A program made the translations under genes and the position numbers. DNA of 49,671 nt from positions 12,672 to 62,342 of the forward strand of contig JAAFGT010000021.1 in NCBI GenBank assembly GCA_010365215.1, in the 5' to 3' direction. The stretch's first letter is position 1; each line of letters opens with the position of its first letter. Under the pieces are notes generated by a model. The model worked only from the letters and a program-made list of their open reading frames with translations. It made no database searches and was not told the origin of the DNA. Positions 1 to 9,575 of this stretch are shown here, in pieces. This DNA comes from Acidipila sp. GTDB lineage: Bacteria > Acidobacteriota > Terriglobia > Acidiferrales > UBA7541.

Positions 1-1
1 C

Positions 2-865
2 AGCGATACGGCGCTCTATTTCCGCCAGGAAATCCTGCGCCCGTTTCTGGATCAATACCTCAAGGACGGCGCACCGAAAGCCGACATCGCGCAGGTCACG
101 GCGTTTGAGACGGGGACCAACACCTGGCGGCGGCTGGCCGCATGGCCCGCGGGATGCGCCAGCGGTTGCTCCTTGCAGCCGAAGCCGCTGTACCTGACGC
201 GCGGTCTGCAATTGAGTTTCGTCGCGCCCGGGCCCAGCGATAGCGGGTTCGAAGAATATGTCTCCGACCCGGCTAAGCCGGTGCCCTTCCGCGCGCGCCC
301 CATTCAACCTGTCGGCTATAACAACGGCCTGACCTGGCCCCGCTGGCTGGTGGACGACCAGCGCGAAGCCTCCGGCCGCCCGGACGTGGTGGTGTTTGCC
401 TCCGAGGCGTTGAGCAATTCGATAAAAATCAGCGGCCAGCCAGTGGCCAATTTGGTTGCCTCCACCAGCGGAACGGATTCCGATTGGGTAGTGAAATTGA
501 TTGACGTCTATCCGGACGAAGTGGCTGGGCAGCCGTCAATGGGCGGCTACCAGTTGATGGTTTCCGCGGACATTTTTCGCGGGCGCTATCGCGAAAGCCT
601 GGAATCGCCGAAACCAATAGCGCCGGACCAACCCCTGCTCTATCGCTTCGCGCTTCCTCCCGCGAACCACGTCTTTCTGCCCGGTCACCGCATCATGGTG
701 CAGATTCAATCCAGCTGGTTCCCACTCTACGACCGCAATCCACAAACGTTTGTGCCCAACATCTTCTGGGCCAAACCCGGTGACTACCGCAAGGCCACAC
801 AGCGCATCTACCACGCGCCCGGCCAGGCAAGCTTCATTGATCTGCCCGTGGTGACGACACCCTGA
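2..865 (+). CDS. CocE/NonD family hydrolase, C-terminal part (5' end outside window)
   Basis: The reading frame is open from the first bases of the window, so this is the 3' part of a longer gene. About 287 residues are visible. They match the end of an X-Pro dipeptidyl-peptidase/CocE-type alpha/beta hydrolase followed by its C-terminal beta-sandwich. Recognisable stretches are FETGTNTWRRLAAWP, the join into the jelly-roll (YVSDPAKPVPFRA), and FLPGHRIMVQIQSSWFPLYDRN, which is typical of the last strands of the PepX_C domain. The catalytic Ser, Asp and His lie upstream and cannot be seen. The family hydrolyses acyl-ester or peptide bonds and is often secreted; the substrate is unknown here. 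The stop codon overlaps the end of the convergent sortase gene by about 32 bp. Confidence 0.85.
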   Translation, partial: SDTALYFRQEILRPFLDQYLKDGAPKADIAQVTAFETGTNTWRRLAAWPAGCASGCSLQPKPLYLTRGLQLSFVAPGPSDSGFEEYVSDPAKPVPFRARPIQPVGYNNGLTWPRWLVDDQREASGRPDVVVFASEALSNSIKISGQPVANLVASTSGTDSDWVVKLIDVYPDEVAGQPSMGGYQLMVSADIFRGRYRESLESPKPIAPDQPLLYRFALPPANHVFLPGHRIMVQIQSSWFPLYDRNPQTFVPNIFWAKPGDYRKATQRIYHAPGQASFIDLPVVTTP

Positions 866-1562
866 GTGGATGCAGATGGCGAGTGCTTTTTTCGCGGCCG
901 GGAAAGAAAAGATAATGAAATAGACTCGCTGCTGGACTCTCGGGGGCTGGACTCCCTGCGGCTGGACTCTCAGTTAGATGGCTCGGTCCCAGCGGCGAGG
1001 CGCGTATCACATAGCGTTGCGGGGAACGCGGGCCGCGGCCGAAGGGATAGCAGGTGACCAGGGTAAGCGCATCTTCAGCGGTAGGCGCCAGCAACGCCAC
1101 GTCTTGCGGTTCGACCACCCGAATTATTTTTACCGCGTAGGTTCGCTCAACTAACGCCACGCGGCGCGAATCCATCCACGCAATCTGAACCCTGTCGCCC
1201 GGCACGATGGCCTCCAGCCGCCGGAACCAACTCGTGCGATGGCCTGCCAGCAACAGGTTCCCAGGTTTTCCGAGGCCAGCTCCGCTGAGCAGGCGCGCCG
1301 GACCGAAGGCCAGCGTTCGCGGAGTTGCACCCTCCAAGACAATTTCGTCGTACTCCAAACGCGGAATCTGCAGGCGCGCCACCGGATGCGTGTCCGCCCA
1401 GGCCCAAGGCGCGCGAGCTTCGCCCGACTGCAAACTTTGCTCCCACGCGCGGCGGATCAGGACGCCGGCAAGCATGGCCTTCGCATGCATATACAAGGCA
1501 TAGCCGGTGAGACCTACTCCAGCAATCAGGATGAGCGAAGCCAGAATGCGGAGAACCTTCAC
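834..1562 (-). CDS. Class GN-type sortase (single-substrate transpeptidase)
   Basis: This is a 242-residue sortase with an N-terminal membrane segment (residues about 4-24), the catalytic His108 in LAGHRTSWF, the catalytic Cys171 in TLVTCYPF, and an Arg at about 183 in RYV. It would cleave the sorting signal of its partner and attach it to an acceptor on the outer side of the inner membrane. I chose the GTG start at 1562 because it overlaps the stop of the upstream VIT/VWA gene as GTGA and has a GGGGAG site about 7 bases ahead. A longer TTG start at 1592 is open but lies inside the partner gene. The gene is co-transcribed with that partner, the classic arrangement of Gram-negative sortases. 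The C-terminal 50 residues beyond the catalytic fold are low-complexity (ESPAA/GSPAP repeats) and come from a 15-bp tandem repeat. Confidence 0.9.
   Translation of the reverse strand: MKVLRILASLILIAGVGLTGYALYMHAKAMLAGVLIRRAWEQSLQSGEARAPWAWADTHPVARLQIPRLEYDEIVLEGATPRTLAFGPARLLSGAGLGKPGNLLLAGHRTSWFRRLEAIVPGDRVQIAWMDSRRVALVERTYAVKIIRVVEPQDVALLAPTAEDALTLVTCYPFGRGPRSPQRYVIRASPLGPSHLTESPAAGSPAPESPAASLFHYLFFPGREKSTRHLHPLRVSSPRADQ
931..975. repeat. 15-bp imperfect tandem repeat in the sortase 3' end
   Basis: Three units start at 931, 946 and 961. Each begins GCTGGACTC and the last six bases vary. On the minus strand they encode ESPAA, GSPAP and ESPAA, so the unit length keeps the sortase frame open past the catalytic fold. 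Confidence 0.8.
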
Positions 1563-3646
1563 GAGAGCGCTCCCCGGCTCCGCGTGAACCAATACAAAAC
1601 GAATCCCGCGAACAGGAGTGTGACGCCGAGTGTTTCCAGAAAGGCATCGGCCGTGCCGGTGGCCGGTGCGCCAAACACTTTGTCCATTTGCCAGCCGGCC
1701 GGCAGCTCGCTGGGCACCGCGACGGTGCCCGATTGGCCGCCCGCATTCACCACTACTTCCTCAACCGCAACCAACGAGGTGAATTGAGTGACCAGCCGAT
1801 AGCGAATGGCGTGCGAAATGATGCGGGCGCGAATTTCCGCTCGTTCGCTCTCCTCTGACTGGCGCCACTGGTCCATCAAGTCTTCTACGCGCTGCCGCGC
1901 CCACAGCGTGGTAATCCCGGGGTGAAAAGTGGCACTCGAAACGTCGAAGGCAATACTCGTTTCGTAAGGAACATCGCCCGCACGAGCAGTCAGGTGCACC
2001 TTACCCGCCCGGCCTTTTAAAATTCTCCCAAAGATTAGCAGCGGCTGTTTTAGAAAGAGATCCGGCGGACGCTCGGGATATATTTCGGCAACTTCGACGC
2101 CTTCGAAAGTCAGCTTCACATCGGTAAGCACCGGACTCTCGATGCTTTCGAGGAGCCCGGTCATCTGCGCGCGAATCTCATTGATGTCCGCGATATGAGT
2201 GAACGTGCCGCGCCCAAATTGCGCCATTTTTGTGGCCAGGAAGAGATTCGGAGCGCTGCCGATGGCCACCGTGTACAAGCGCGCGCCGCCCAGGTCATGA
2301 CGAAGCGCGGCAAAAATCTGTTCTTCGTTGCCCAAGTCACCGTCGGTCAGCAGTATGATGTGCCGCAGGTAACCGGAAAATTCCGGTTTCCGCATCAGAT
2401 GGAGCAACGCTGGCAGCATCTCGGTGCCGCCTTCGGCCTCGAGACGATGCACATAGCGGCGCGCCGCTTCCACGTTTTCTCCGGTAGCCGCCACCGGTTC
2501 CGGCGAAAATTCGTGATAGCCGCTGCTGAACGCGAGGATGCCGAAGCGGTCGCCCGGAGTTAATTGGTCCAGAGCTTGCAGCAAAGCTGCGCGAGCCTGT
2601 TCGATGGAGGTGCCCGCCATCGAGCCGGACACGTCAATCATGTAGAGCATTTCCACGGGCATGCGCCTTTCCGGCGGCGTGGTGGGCGGAAAAGCAGCCA
2701 GCACGAAGTTTGTTTCGGCTGAGCCGGTTCCAGGAGAGAGGAAAATTGCCGTCCTGGGCTGCGTTGTTTCTGCCTGCTGCACTTCCAGAATAAAATCCTT
2801 GTTGGGAAGTGTCGCGCCCGCGAGAAGTTCCACGTGCCGGCGGCCGTCCGCCAAACGACCTACGTTGACTTCGTGAGAGACGCACTTGATGGAAGCAGCT
2901 TCAAAACCCGGGTCGAGATCAACAGCGAGCGAAATATCGTGGCCGGAGCGGGCCTCCGGGTTTCGAACAGGCGGAGTGATCCGCGACGCGTCCGGCACCG
3001 CGTCGGTATCTAAAGCCCAGCCGGCTCCCGTGCGGCCGGCTGCCTGCGTGCCAGGGACGTACCGGGGCCCTACGACCATCGGAAAAACCAGCCGCATGCG
3101 CCCAGCTTCCCAACGCAAGGGTTCCACGTAGCGTAATCGCACTTCGACATGATCGTTCGGCATGATGTTCGCCACCGAAGCCGTGAAAACGTTGGGCCGC
3201 TCCTGCTCCAGCAAAGCCGCGCGCTTGCCTTCCGACTTCGCTGCCTCGTAAACGCGCTTGGCCTCCTCGCGTTCGCGGATAACGCTGCGAATCACGCGGT
3301 TGCCGACGCGTATTTCCATGTCGTATACAGCGGCGTCGTGCGGCAGGGGAAAAATGTAGACAGCTTCGATCGGCGTGGCGCTGGAGTTCACATATTGCTG
3401 TGTCACCGTGGCGGCGGCCACCAAACCGCGCACATCCACCATGACTTCGGTATGAACGAGCGGCACGGATTCGAAGCGTCCGGCGATGGGCGAGCGATAG
3501 ACCAACGATCCTTCGCCAACCTGAGGCGGACTGTTGTCGGTCTGTGCGCCGGCGCGGCCGGCCAGGATGGTTATCACCGTCAGAAGCGACAGGACTATGC
3601 GCGCACACAATCTTTTATTGACCAGGCTTCCTGCCAACCTTGCCAT
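1559..3646 (-). CDS. VIT and VWA domain surface protein, dedicated sortase substrate
   Basis: This 695-residue exported protein has a signal peptide (residues 1-35, ending AGA-QT), a VIT domain (about 50-178, resembling inter-alpha-trypsin inhibitor heavy chains) and a VWA domain (about 331-510) with the MIDAS motif DVSGSM (D338, S340, S342). The C-terminal sorting signal has three parts: APATGT at about 660, a hydrophobic segment (LGVTLLFAGFVLYW) and a short basic tail (RSRG). This matches the family known as the sortase target of Gram-negative class GN sortases. The start at 3646 follows a strong GAGGGGAGGAAA site; an ATG-less extension to 3733 is rejected. The protein probably mediates adhesion or binding at the cell envelope. 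The sortase gene follows with a 4-bp overlap. Confidence 0.9.
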   Translation of the reverse strand: MARLAGSLVNKRLCARIVLSLLTVITILAGRAGAQTDNSPPQVGEGSLVYRSPIAGRFESVPLVHTEVMVDVRGLVAAATVTQQYVNSSATPIEAVYIFPLPHDAAVYDMEIRVGNRVIRSVIREREEAKRVYEAAKSEGKRAALLEQERPNVFTASVANIMPNDHVEVRLRYVEPLRWEAGRMRLVFPMVVGPRYVPGTQAAGRTGAGWALDTDAVPDASRITPPVRNPEARSGHDISLAVDLDPGFEAASIKCVSHEVNVGRLADGRRHVELLAGATLPNKDFILEVQQAETTQPRTAIFLSPGTGSAETNFVLAAFPPTTPPERRMPVEMLYMIDVSGSMAGTSIEQARAALLQALDQLTPGDRFGILAFSSGYHEFSPEPVAATGENVEAARRYVHRLEAEGGTEMLPALLHLMRKPEFSGYLRHIILLTDGDLGNEEQIFAALRHDLGGARLYTVAIGSAPNLFLATKMAQFGRGTFTHIADINEIRAQMTGLLESIESPVLTDVKLTFEGVEVAEIYPERPPDLFLKQPLLIFGRILKGRAGKVHLTARAGDVPYETSIAFDVSSATFHPGITTLWARQRVEDLMDQWRQSEESERAEIRARIISHAIRYRLVTQFTSLVAVEEVVVNAGGQSGTVAVPSELPAGWQMDKVFGAPATGTADAFLETLGVTLLFAGFVLYWFTRSRGALS

Positions 3647-3951
3647 GTTTTCCTCCCCTCGAATTGCAGCGCCTATGTGAATGCAAGTGGCAGGCCAGAA
3701 TCGTGGCGCTCTAGATAGCAGGCTTAAGTGCAATGACTGCGGTTAGTTAGCGGAAGTCGCCGGCGGACCCAGCTCAGGCCACGCGTGTTGCAACGCCCAC
3801 AGCTGTGGGCGCCAAGTGACACAGCAAATGGTCGCGTTCACCGACGCTTGTGACAGCCTGAATGATGCAGCTGGCGAAATCTGAGGTTTCTGTAATTGAG
3901 ATTTAAGTTGGCGGTCATAAAAGCAGCTGTGCGATACTTTTTTGTGGTGGC
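3647..3951. other. Divergent intergenic region, 305 bp
   Basis: This region lies between the divergently transcribed sortase-target gene and the first TonB-dependent receptor, so it should hold promoters for both. It is clearly more AT-rich near 3880-3950 than the genes around it. I see no convincing -35/-10 pair, tRNA, terminator or small gene. Confidence 0.5.
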
Positions 3952-6900
3952 ATGAACTGTATCCAGAGCGACGTGACGCAAAACTTTAGAAATTACCCGC
4001 ACTTCTTTTGGGCTCTTTTGGTTAAACGATTCAATACGCCGGCCCTTTTGGCTTTTTTCTGTGTGGTCCTTTTGTGTGCGATGCCGGGCGTCATGCACGC
4101 CCAAGCGACCGGAGGCGATATCACCGGCACAGCCAGGGGCGACTCCGGCGCGGCGATGCCTGGAGTCGAAATCGCTATCAAAGACGTTTCCACCGGCCTG
4201 GTCCGGACGGCGCTCACCGATACCTCCGGCTCGTACCGCCTGCTCGCACTGCCTGCCGGCAAGTATGAACTGACCGCTTCTGCTTCCGGCTTCGTCACCC
4301 AACTGTGGACGGACATCACGGTAACGGGCGGAAGCAGGCGAGCGCTCAATATTGTTATGCGTCCCGGGCGGTCCGAAACTGTGGTGCGCGCCGCCGTACC
4401 CGCCGCGTCTGTGGGTCAATCGCCCGGTAACGTCGACAGTTCCGTGGCGCAGAATACTCCGCTCAATGGGCGCGATTGGGCGCAGCTTGCCACATTGCAG
4501 GTTGGAGTCACCGGGGTTCAAACCGGAAGCTCCAGCGGCGGCGGAAATACCGAACGCGGGTTTGGAGCACCGATCAGCATCTCCGGCGCACGGCCCGACC
4601 AGAACAGCTACCGCCTGGATGGAATCAGCATCAACGATTATTCCAACGGCGCTCCCGGCAGCGTCCTCGGGGACAATCTCGGAATCGACGCGGTCGAGCA
4701 GGTATCCGTTCTGGAAAGCAATTATCCTGCCGAGTACGGGCGGACCTCAGGCGGCGTGATCAATGCGGTGACGCGTTCCGGTACCAAAGCGTTCCACGGT
4801 GACGTTTACGAATTCTTTCGCAATAGCGCGCTGGACGCGAGAAACTTTTTTGACGGCGCAATTCCTCCGTTCCGACGCAATCAGTTTGGCGCTTCAGCGG
4901 GCGGGCCCGTACAGAAGGGCCGCACGTTCATCTTTGGGGACTACGAAGGTCTTCGCCAGTCACTCGGCGTGACCACGGTTGATACCGTCCCGTCGCCTGC
5001 AGCCTTGGGGCTCAATACAGGGCCGAACGGAGGGCCGGGCCCCGCCACTCTGTGCTCGATTCCGCAAACCGCGCTGCAATTTCCACCGAACGGCTGCACA
5101 ACTACGCAGATTCCGCTAAGCGGTCCAGGATCCGCCGTCAATCCGGATCCCATCACGCATATCGATCAAGGAGTTTTTCCGTTCCTCCGCGCATTTTATC
5201 CGTTGCCCAATGGTCCACTGCTGGGTAATGGCGATACAGGACTTTTTTCCTTCGCCGGACAGGAAGTAACCAATGAAAATTATTTCACTGTCCGCGTGGA
5301 TCGCAAGTTTTCAGATCGAGACGCGCTGGCGGTGACCTACATGCGCGACAACTCCAAAACGGTGCAGCCCGACAATTTCAACGAGCTGCTTTCCAATATC
5401 GTCTCCAGGCGCCAGGTGGTAACCGTTCACGCCCAGCATGTCTTCAGTCCCACCTTTCTGAATACCGCTCGACTGGGTTTCAGCCGCTCGGTTGGCGTGA
5501 TTGGAGGCGTAACCAAGATTTTTAACCAGAATTTGCTGAACCCGTCTTTCGCATTCGTGCCCGGAGCCTTGGCCGGTGTCGTTGCGGCGGTACCCGGCGT
5601 AACCAACTTCCCAGGTGCGCCCACTACCAAAGGAATTCTGCTTTCCAGCAAATCTCTCGCGTGGAATTCGTTTCAAGGCGGCGATGATGTTGTTTTCACC
5701 CACGGGATTCATATCATTAAGTTCGGCGCGCTGGTTGAGCGCATGCAGGACAATTCGCTATCGCTGGCTGCCGTAAACGGGCTTTTTCGCTTCGATTCGT
5801 TGCTTAATTTTCTGACCAACCGGCCCCATGTATTTCAGGGATCCGGCACCGCTACCGTTCCCGATATCGGATTGCGCGAGACACTGTTCGGAGCCTACGT
5901 GCAGGACGACGTGCACTGGCAGAAACATTTCACTCTCAACCTGGGCTTGCGCTATGAAATGGTGACCGTACCCACCGAGGCGCATAACCGCGTCTCCAAC
6001 CTGCGCCACCTCACCGACGCCGTGCCGCAGGTAGGCTCGCCGTTTTTTGTGAACCCAACCTTGCGGAATTTCGAGCCGCGTTTCGGCTTTGCATGGAATC
6101 CGCGGGCTGGAAAGACGCTGCTGCGCGGAGGTTTTGGAATTTTCGACGTGTTGCCGCTGCCTTACGAGTTTCAGAATTCCTTCCAGCGCGCTGTGCCGTT
6201 CGTGCAGACCATCTTCGCCAGTACTCTTCAGCCCGGCATGTTTCCCACCGGTGCTTTTCAGCAGTTCAGCATGCAGGCGAACTTCGGGCTGGCCACCTAC
6301 GTCGAATTCCATCCCAAGCGCAACTACGTCATGCAGTGGAATCTGGGGATCGCCAGGGAACTGAGTTCGACGCTTTCCGTAACCATCGGATATGTCGGCT
6401 CTCGTGGTGTCCACCTTCCCTACCGCATGGACAACATCGATATGGTGTTGCCCACGCTGACTCCTACAGGCTATGTGTTTCCGCCAACAGCCACCAGCAG
6501 CACGCTAAATCCGAATTTTGGGCGCATCGATTCGATGCTATGGCAGGCCAGCTCCGCGTATAACGCCCTGCAAGCCGACATGACCAAGCGAGTCACCCAC
6601 GGCGTCGAATTGCATGCCGCATACACCTGGGGCAAGAGTATAGACACGCTCTCCGCGACCGCGGCGGATGATGCATTTCCGAATGGCCTGTTCAACCAGC
6701 TTTTCTTTGATCAGCACACTACGCGCGGACTCTCGGACTTCAACGTCGCGCAAACTTTTGTACTGAGCTTCACCTGGGAACTTCCCAACCCCGGCCGGCG
6801 CGAAAGAGCCTTGGCGTGGGCAGCCAGCGGTTGGCAATTAGGCGGGCTTTATAAAGCAAGTTCCGGCCAGCCTTTCACGCCAATCCTGGGCGGTGATCCT

Positions 6901-7314
6901 GCCGGCACGAAATTGGATGAGACCAGTGAGCCGGTGGACCTGGTGGCATCGCCGGGCTGTCGCACGCTTACAAATCCGGGAAATCCCAGCCACTTCATCA
7001 AGACGCAGTGTCTGGCGTTCCCGGGCATAAACAAATGGGGAAACTTGGGCCGAAACACGCTGATAGGTCCCGGCGTCTCCAAGTTGGACTTTTCGGTTTT
7101 CAAGAACAATCACATACGGCGCATTTCGGAGAATTTCAACGCGCAGTTTCGAGCGGAGTTCTTCAATATTCTAAACCGCGCCAATCTCGCTTCACCCACC
7201 GACCATGCGACGGTTTTCGATCGTCGCGGCAGTCCCATCTCCAGCGCCGGCCTGATCACGTCGACACAAACAACTTCCCGTCAGATTCAATTTGCGCTGA
7301 AATTTATCTGGTAG
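3952..7314 (+). CDS. Oar-like TonB-dependent receptor with carboxypeptidase-regulatory-like domain
   Basis: This is a 1120-residue outer-membrane receptor. A signal sequence with a hydrophobic core ends at about VMHAQA (residues about 25-52). A carboxypeptidase-regulatory-like beta-sandwich follows (about 55-135: GDITGTARGDSGAAMPGVEIAI, DTSGSYRLLALPAGKYEL). Next come the plug domain (NTPLNGRDW; GRTSGGVINAVTRSGT) and a large barrel with repeated GFSRSVG and LRYEMVTVP type strands, ending in an aromatic residue (QFALKFIW). Such proteins import large or complexed substrates using TonB energy and are greatly expanded in acidobacteria. The cargo is not known. The ATG at 3952 has no clear ribosome site, so a slightly different start is possible. 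The two genes downstream are on the same strand and may share a transcript. Confidence 0.9.
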   Translation: MNCIQSDVTQNFRNYPHFFWALLVKRFNTPALLAFFCVVLLCAMPGVMHAQATGGDITGTARGDSGAAMPGVEIAIKDVSTGLVRTALTDTSGSYRLLALPAGKYELTASASGFVTQLWTDITVTGGSRRALNIVMRPGRSETVVRAAVPAASVGQSPGNVDSSVAQNTPLNGRDWAQLATLQVGVTGVQTGSSSGGGNTERGFGAPISISGARPDQNSYRLDGISINDYSNGAPGSVLGDNLGIDAVEQVSVLESNYPAEYGRTSGGVINAVTRSGTKAFHGDVYEFFRNSALDARNFFDGAIPPFRRNQFGASAGGPVQKGRTFIFGDYEGLRQSLGVTTVDTVPSPAALGLNTGPNGGPGPATLCSIPQTALQFPPNGCTTTQIPLSGPGSAVNPDPITHIDQGVFPFLRAFYPLPNGPLLGNGDTGLFSFAGQEVTNENYFTVRVDRKFSDRDALAVTYMRDNSKTVQPDNFNELLSNIVSRRQVVTVHAQHVFSPTFLNTARLGFSRSVGVIGGVTKIFNQNLLNPSFAFVPGALAGVVAAVPGVTNFPGAPTTKGILLSSKSLAWNSFQGGDDVVFTHGIHIIKFGALVERMQDNSLSLAAVNGLFRFDSLLNFLTNRPHVFQGSGTATVPDIGLRETLFGAYVQDDVHWQKHFTLNLGLRYEMVTVPTEAHNRVSNLRHLTDAVPQVGSPFFVNPTLRNFEPRFGFAWNPRAGKTLLRGGFGIFDVLPLPYEFQNSFQRAVPFVQTIFASTLQPGMFPTGAFQQFSMQANFGLATYVEFHPKRNYVMQWNLGIARELSSTLSVTIGYVGSRGVHLPYRMDNIDMVLPTLTPTGYVFPPTATSSTLNPNFGRIDSMLWQASSAYNALQADMTKRVTHGVELHAAYTWGKSIDTLSATAADDAFPNGLFNQLFFDQHTTRGLSDFNVAQTFVLSFTWELPNPGRRERALAWAASGWQLGGLYKASSGQPFTPILGGDPAGTKLDETSEPVDLVASPGCRTLTNPGNPSHFIKTQCLAFPGINKWGNLGRNTLIGPGVSKLDFSVFKNNHIRRISENFNAQFRAEFFNILNRANLASPTDHATVFDRRGSPISSAGLITSTQTTSRQIQFALKFIW

Positions 7315-7369
7315 CGCTCGAGCAACAAAAGGCCGCGGATTAGAAATTAGAAAACATGAGGAGAACAGC

Positions 7370-8395
7370 ATGAACAGAGCAAGCGGTATCTGCCGGACAG
7401 TGGCGCTCCTGTTCGTTTGCACCACGGGGCTGGCGGGGCAAGATAGTCCGGCGCCGCAGGATGTGCGACCACTGGTTTTAACCGAAGCGATTCCTTTGGA
7501 GGGCATCAAGGGACGATTCGACCATTTTGGTACCAGCGGAAGAAAGTTGTTTGTCTCGGCGCTGGGAAACAACACCGTGGAGGTGATCGACGTCAGCGCG
7601 AGAGCCCTAGCGCACACGATAACCGGCGTGCCCAACCCACAGGGTGTGATCTACGCGCCGGAAGCGAACAAACTGTTTGTGGGCAGCAGCCAAGGCAAGC
7701 TGTACATCTTCGACGGTACATCCTTCGACCTCATCACCACGATTGATTTCCAGGGCGACGTCGACAACCTGCGTTATGACGCTGTAAATAAGCGTGTTTA
7801 TGTCGGCTACGGCGAGGATGAGAAAGGGGCCATCGGTGCGGTGGATGCCATGACGAACAAGCGCACCGGGGAAGAATATAATCTGGGAGCCCATCCGGAA
7901 TCGTTCCAAGTGGAAGCCGCCGGACGCAATATCTACGTGAACCTGCCGGATTTAAAACAGATCGCAGTGATCAACCGCGATACTCATGCGATCGCGCGAT
8001 GGCCGTTGACCCTGGAACACAACTTCCCCATGGCGCTCGATGAAGCCGATCACCGTCTCTTTGTGGGCACGCATGAGCCACCGCGCCTGGCGGTGTTCGA
8101 TACGCAATCGGGTCACATGATTATTGCGCTTCCGAGCGTCCAGGACGCGGATGACCTTTACTATGACGCCGCGCGCAGGCGCATTTACATGGCTGGAGGC
8201 GAGGGTTTTATCTATACGTTTCAACAAAAGGATCCCGACCAGTATCAATTGCTCGTCAAGATTCCCTCCGCACTGGGTGCCCGCACTGCCGGTTATTTCG
8301 GAAAAGGAAAGAAGGGCTTCGACCGCTTTTTTCTGGCCGTTCCGGCCCGCGCCGGCCGCGGCGCTGAAATATGGATCTACACAGTGCAGGATTGA
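7370..8395 (+). CDS. Secreted YncE-like beta-propeller protein
   Basis: This 341-residue protein has a signal peptide (hydrophobic core VALLFVCTTGLAG, then QDSPAP) and repeated propeller blades of the YncE/YVTN type. Examples are KLFVSALGNNTVEVIDV, KLFVGSSQGKLYIFD, RVYVGYGEDEKGAIGAVD and RLFVGTHEPPRLAVFD. Family members are periplasmic or exported ligand-binding proteins with no agreed reaction. The start is fixed by GAGGAGAACAGC just before the ATG. It lies 55 bp after the TonB-dependent receptor, so co-expression and a role near that receptor are plausible but unproven. Confidence 0.85.
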   Translation: MNRASGICRTVALLFVCTTGLAGQDSPAPQDVRPLVLTEAIPLEGIKGRFDHFGTSGRKLFVSALGNNTVEVIDVSARALAHTITGVPNPQGVIYAPEANKLFVGSSQGKLYIFDGTSFDLITTIDFQGDVDNLRYDAVNKRVYVGYGEDEKGAIGAVDAMTNKRTGEEYNLGAHPESFQVEAAGRNIYVNLPDLKQIAVINRDTHAIARWPLTLEHNFPMALDEADHRLFVGTHEPPRLAVFDTQSGHMIIALPSVQDADDLYYDAARRRIYMAGGEGFIYTFQQKDPDQYQLLVKIPSALGARTAGYFGKGKKGFDRFFLAVPARAGRGAEIWIYTVQD

Positions 8396-8549
8396 CGAGC
8401 GGAATCCTTCTCACTGCCGTTCCATACCAGCGAGTAATGCGAGTCCTCGCGGACCAGCTTACAAAGCTCGCAGCGGTGTACTATACGTTCAAATGGATCA
8501 GCGAGCGCCGACCTGCTGGATTTGTCGAACGCCAACACGAGGAGATTAC

Positions 8550-9476
8550 ATGCGTCGTTTCGCGCAAAACAGAATGTTAATCGTATTCGCGACAGTCTTT
8601 TTCCTGTTTTCGGGCATGACTTCCCTCGCTCAGGAGATGCCCAGTGATTATCAGGAGGTTCTCAAATCCCTGGACCGTAAGGGTGACTTCAAGGCGGGCG
8701 CTCTCAAGGTAAATATTCCTCGCAGCGATTTGAAGATTTCGATTCAGGGCGTGGCCACGCCAACTCCTTTCGGTTTCGGCGGCTGGGTTGCGCTGACCAA
8801 GGGGACAGACGGTGTGGATGTGATGATGGGTGACCTTGTGCTGCTGCAGGACGAAGTCAATCCAGTGCTGTCCGCTCTGCTGGACAACGGCATCGAGGTT
8901 ACCGCGCTCCATAACCATTTCTTCTGGGACGACCCACACGTTTTCTACATGCATGTGCACGGCCTGGGCAAAGCTGCCGATCTCGCCCGCCGCGTGAAGC
9001 CAGGTTTGGACCTAATCGGGCATGTCACGCCGCCGGTTCTTGCGCCTATCTCGGCGACAGGTTCGGCGCTCGACACTGAAAAACTCGCAAAGATTGTGGG
9101 CCATGCCGGCGAGCAGTCTGGCGCGGTATATAAGATTACCGTGGGACGAGACGACCTGGCGATGAAGGACCACGGCGCCGCGATCAATGCCCGCATGGGC
9201 CTGAATACATGGGCAGCTTTCTTCGGCACGCAGGATGACGCGGTAATCGCTGGCGACATCGCCATGCTGGAGAATGAAGTTACGCCGGTGCTAAAAGCTC
9301 TCCGCAAGAACGGCATCGACATCGTGGCAATCCATCACCACATGACGGAGGATCGCCCCGTGGTGATCTTCCTTCACTACTGGGGCAGAGGCTCCGCCCA
9401 AAAACTCGCGACTGCGTTCAAAGCCGCGCTCGACGAATTAGGCAAGGGCGGCCCTGGACACGCAATGGGGAGCTAG
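8550..9476 (+). CDS. DUF1259 (LppY/LpqO family) secreted protein with two repeats
   Basis: This is a 308-residue exported protein. After a signal peptide (residues 1-26, ending SLAQE) it carries two copies of the DUF1259 domain. The first has GDLVLLQDEVNPVLSALL and ALHNHFFWDDPHVFYMHVHG; the second has GDIAMLENEVTPVLKALR and AIHHHMTEDRPVVIFLHYWG. The paired H-N/H-H-H and H-V-H/L-H-Y clusters look like a metal site but no reaction is known. I chose ATG 8550 because AGGAG precedes it and the signal peptide starts there; the frame is open further upstream into the previous gene, which is not meaningful. It sits 154 bp after the YncE-like gene. Confidence 0.85.
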   Translation: MRRFAQNRMLIVFATVFFLFSGMTSLAQEMPSDYQEVLKSLDRKGDFKAGALKVNIPRSDLKISIQGVATPTPFGFGGWVALTKGTDGVDVMMGDLVLLQDEVNPVLSALLDNGIEVTALHNHFFWDDPHVFYMHVHGLGKAADLARRVKPGLDLIGHVTPPVLAPISATGSALDTEKLAKIVGHAGEQSGAVYKITVGRDDLAMKDHGAAINARMGLNTWAAFFGTQDDAVIAGDIAMLENEVTPVLKALRKNGIDIVAIHHHMTEDRPVVIFLHYWGRGSAQKLATAFKAALDELGKGGPGHAMGS

Positions 9477-9575
9477 CGTCGCCGTTACGGCCAGCCCAGA
9501 GAATTTATTTACGAAGCCATCGTGAATCCGTAAGCTGTGCTCAGCTCGTGGAGACTTTAGCCGCACGACCCGACC

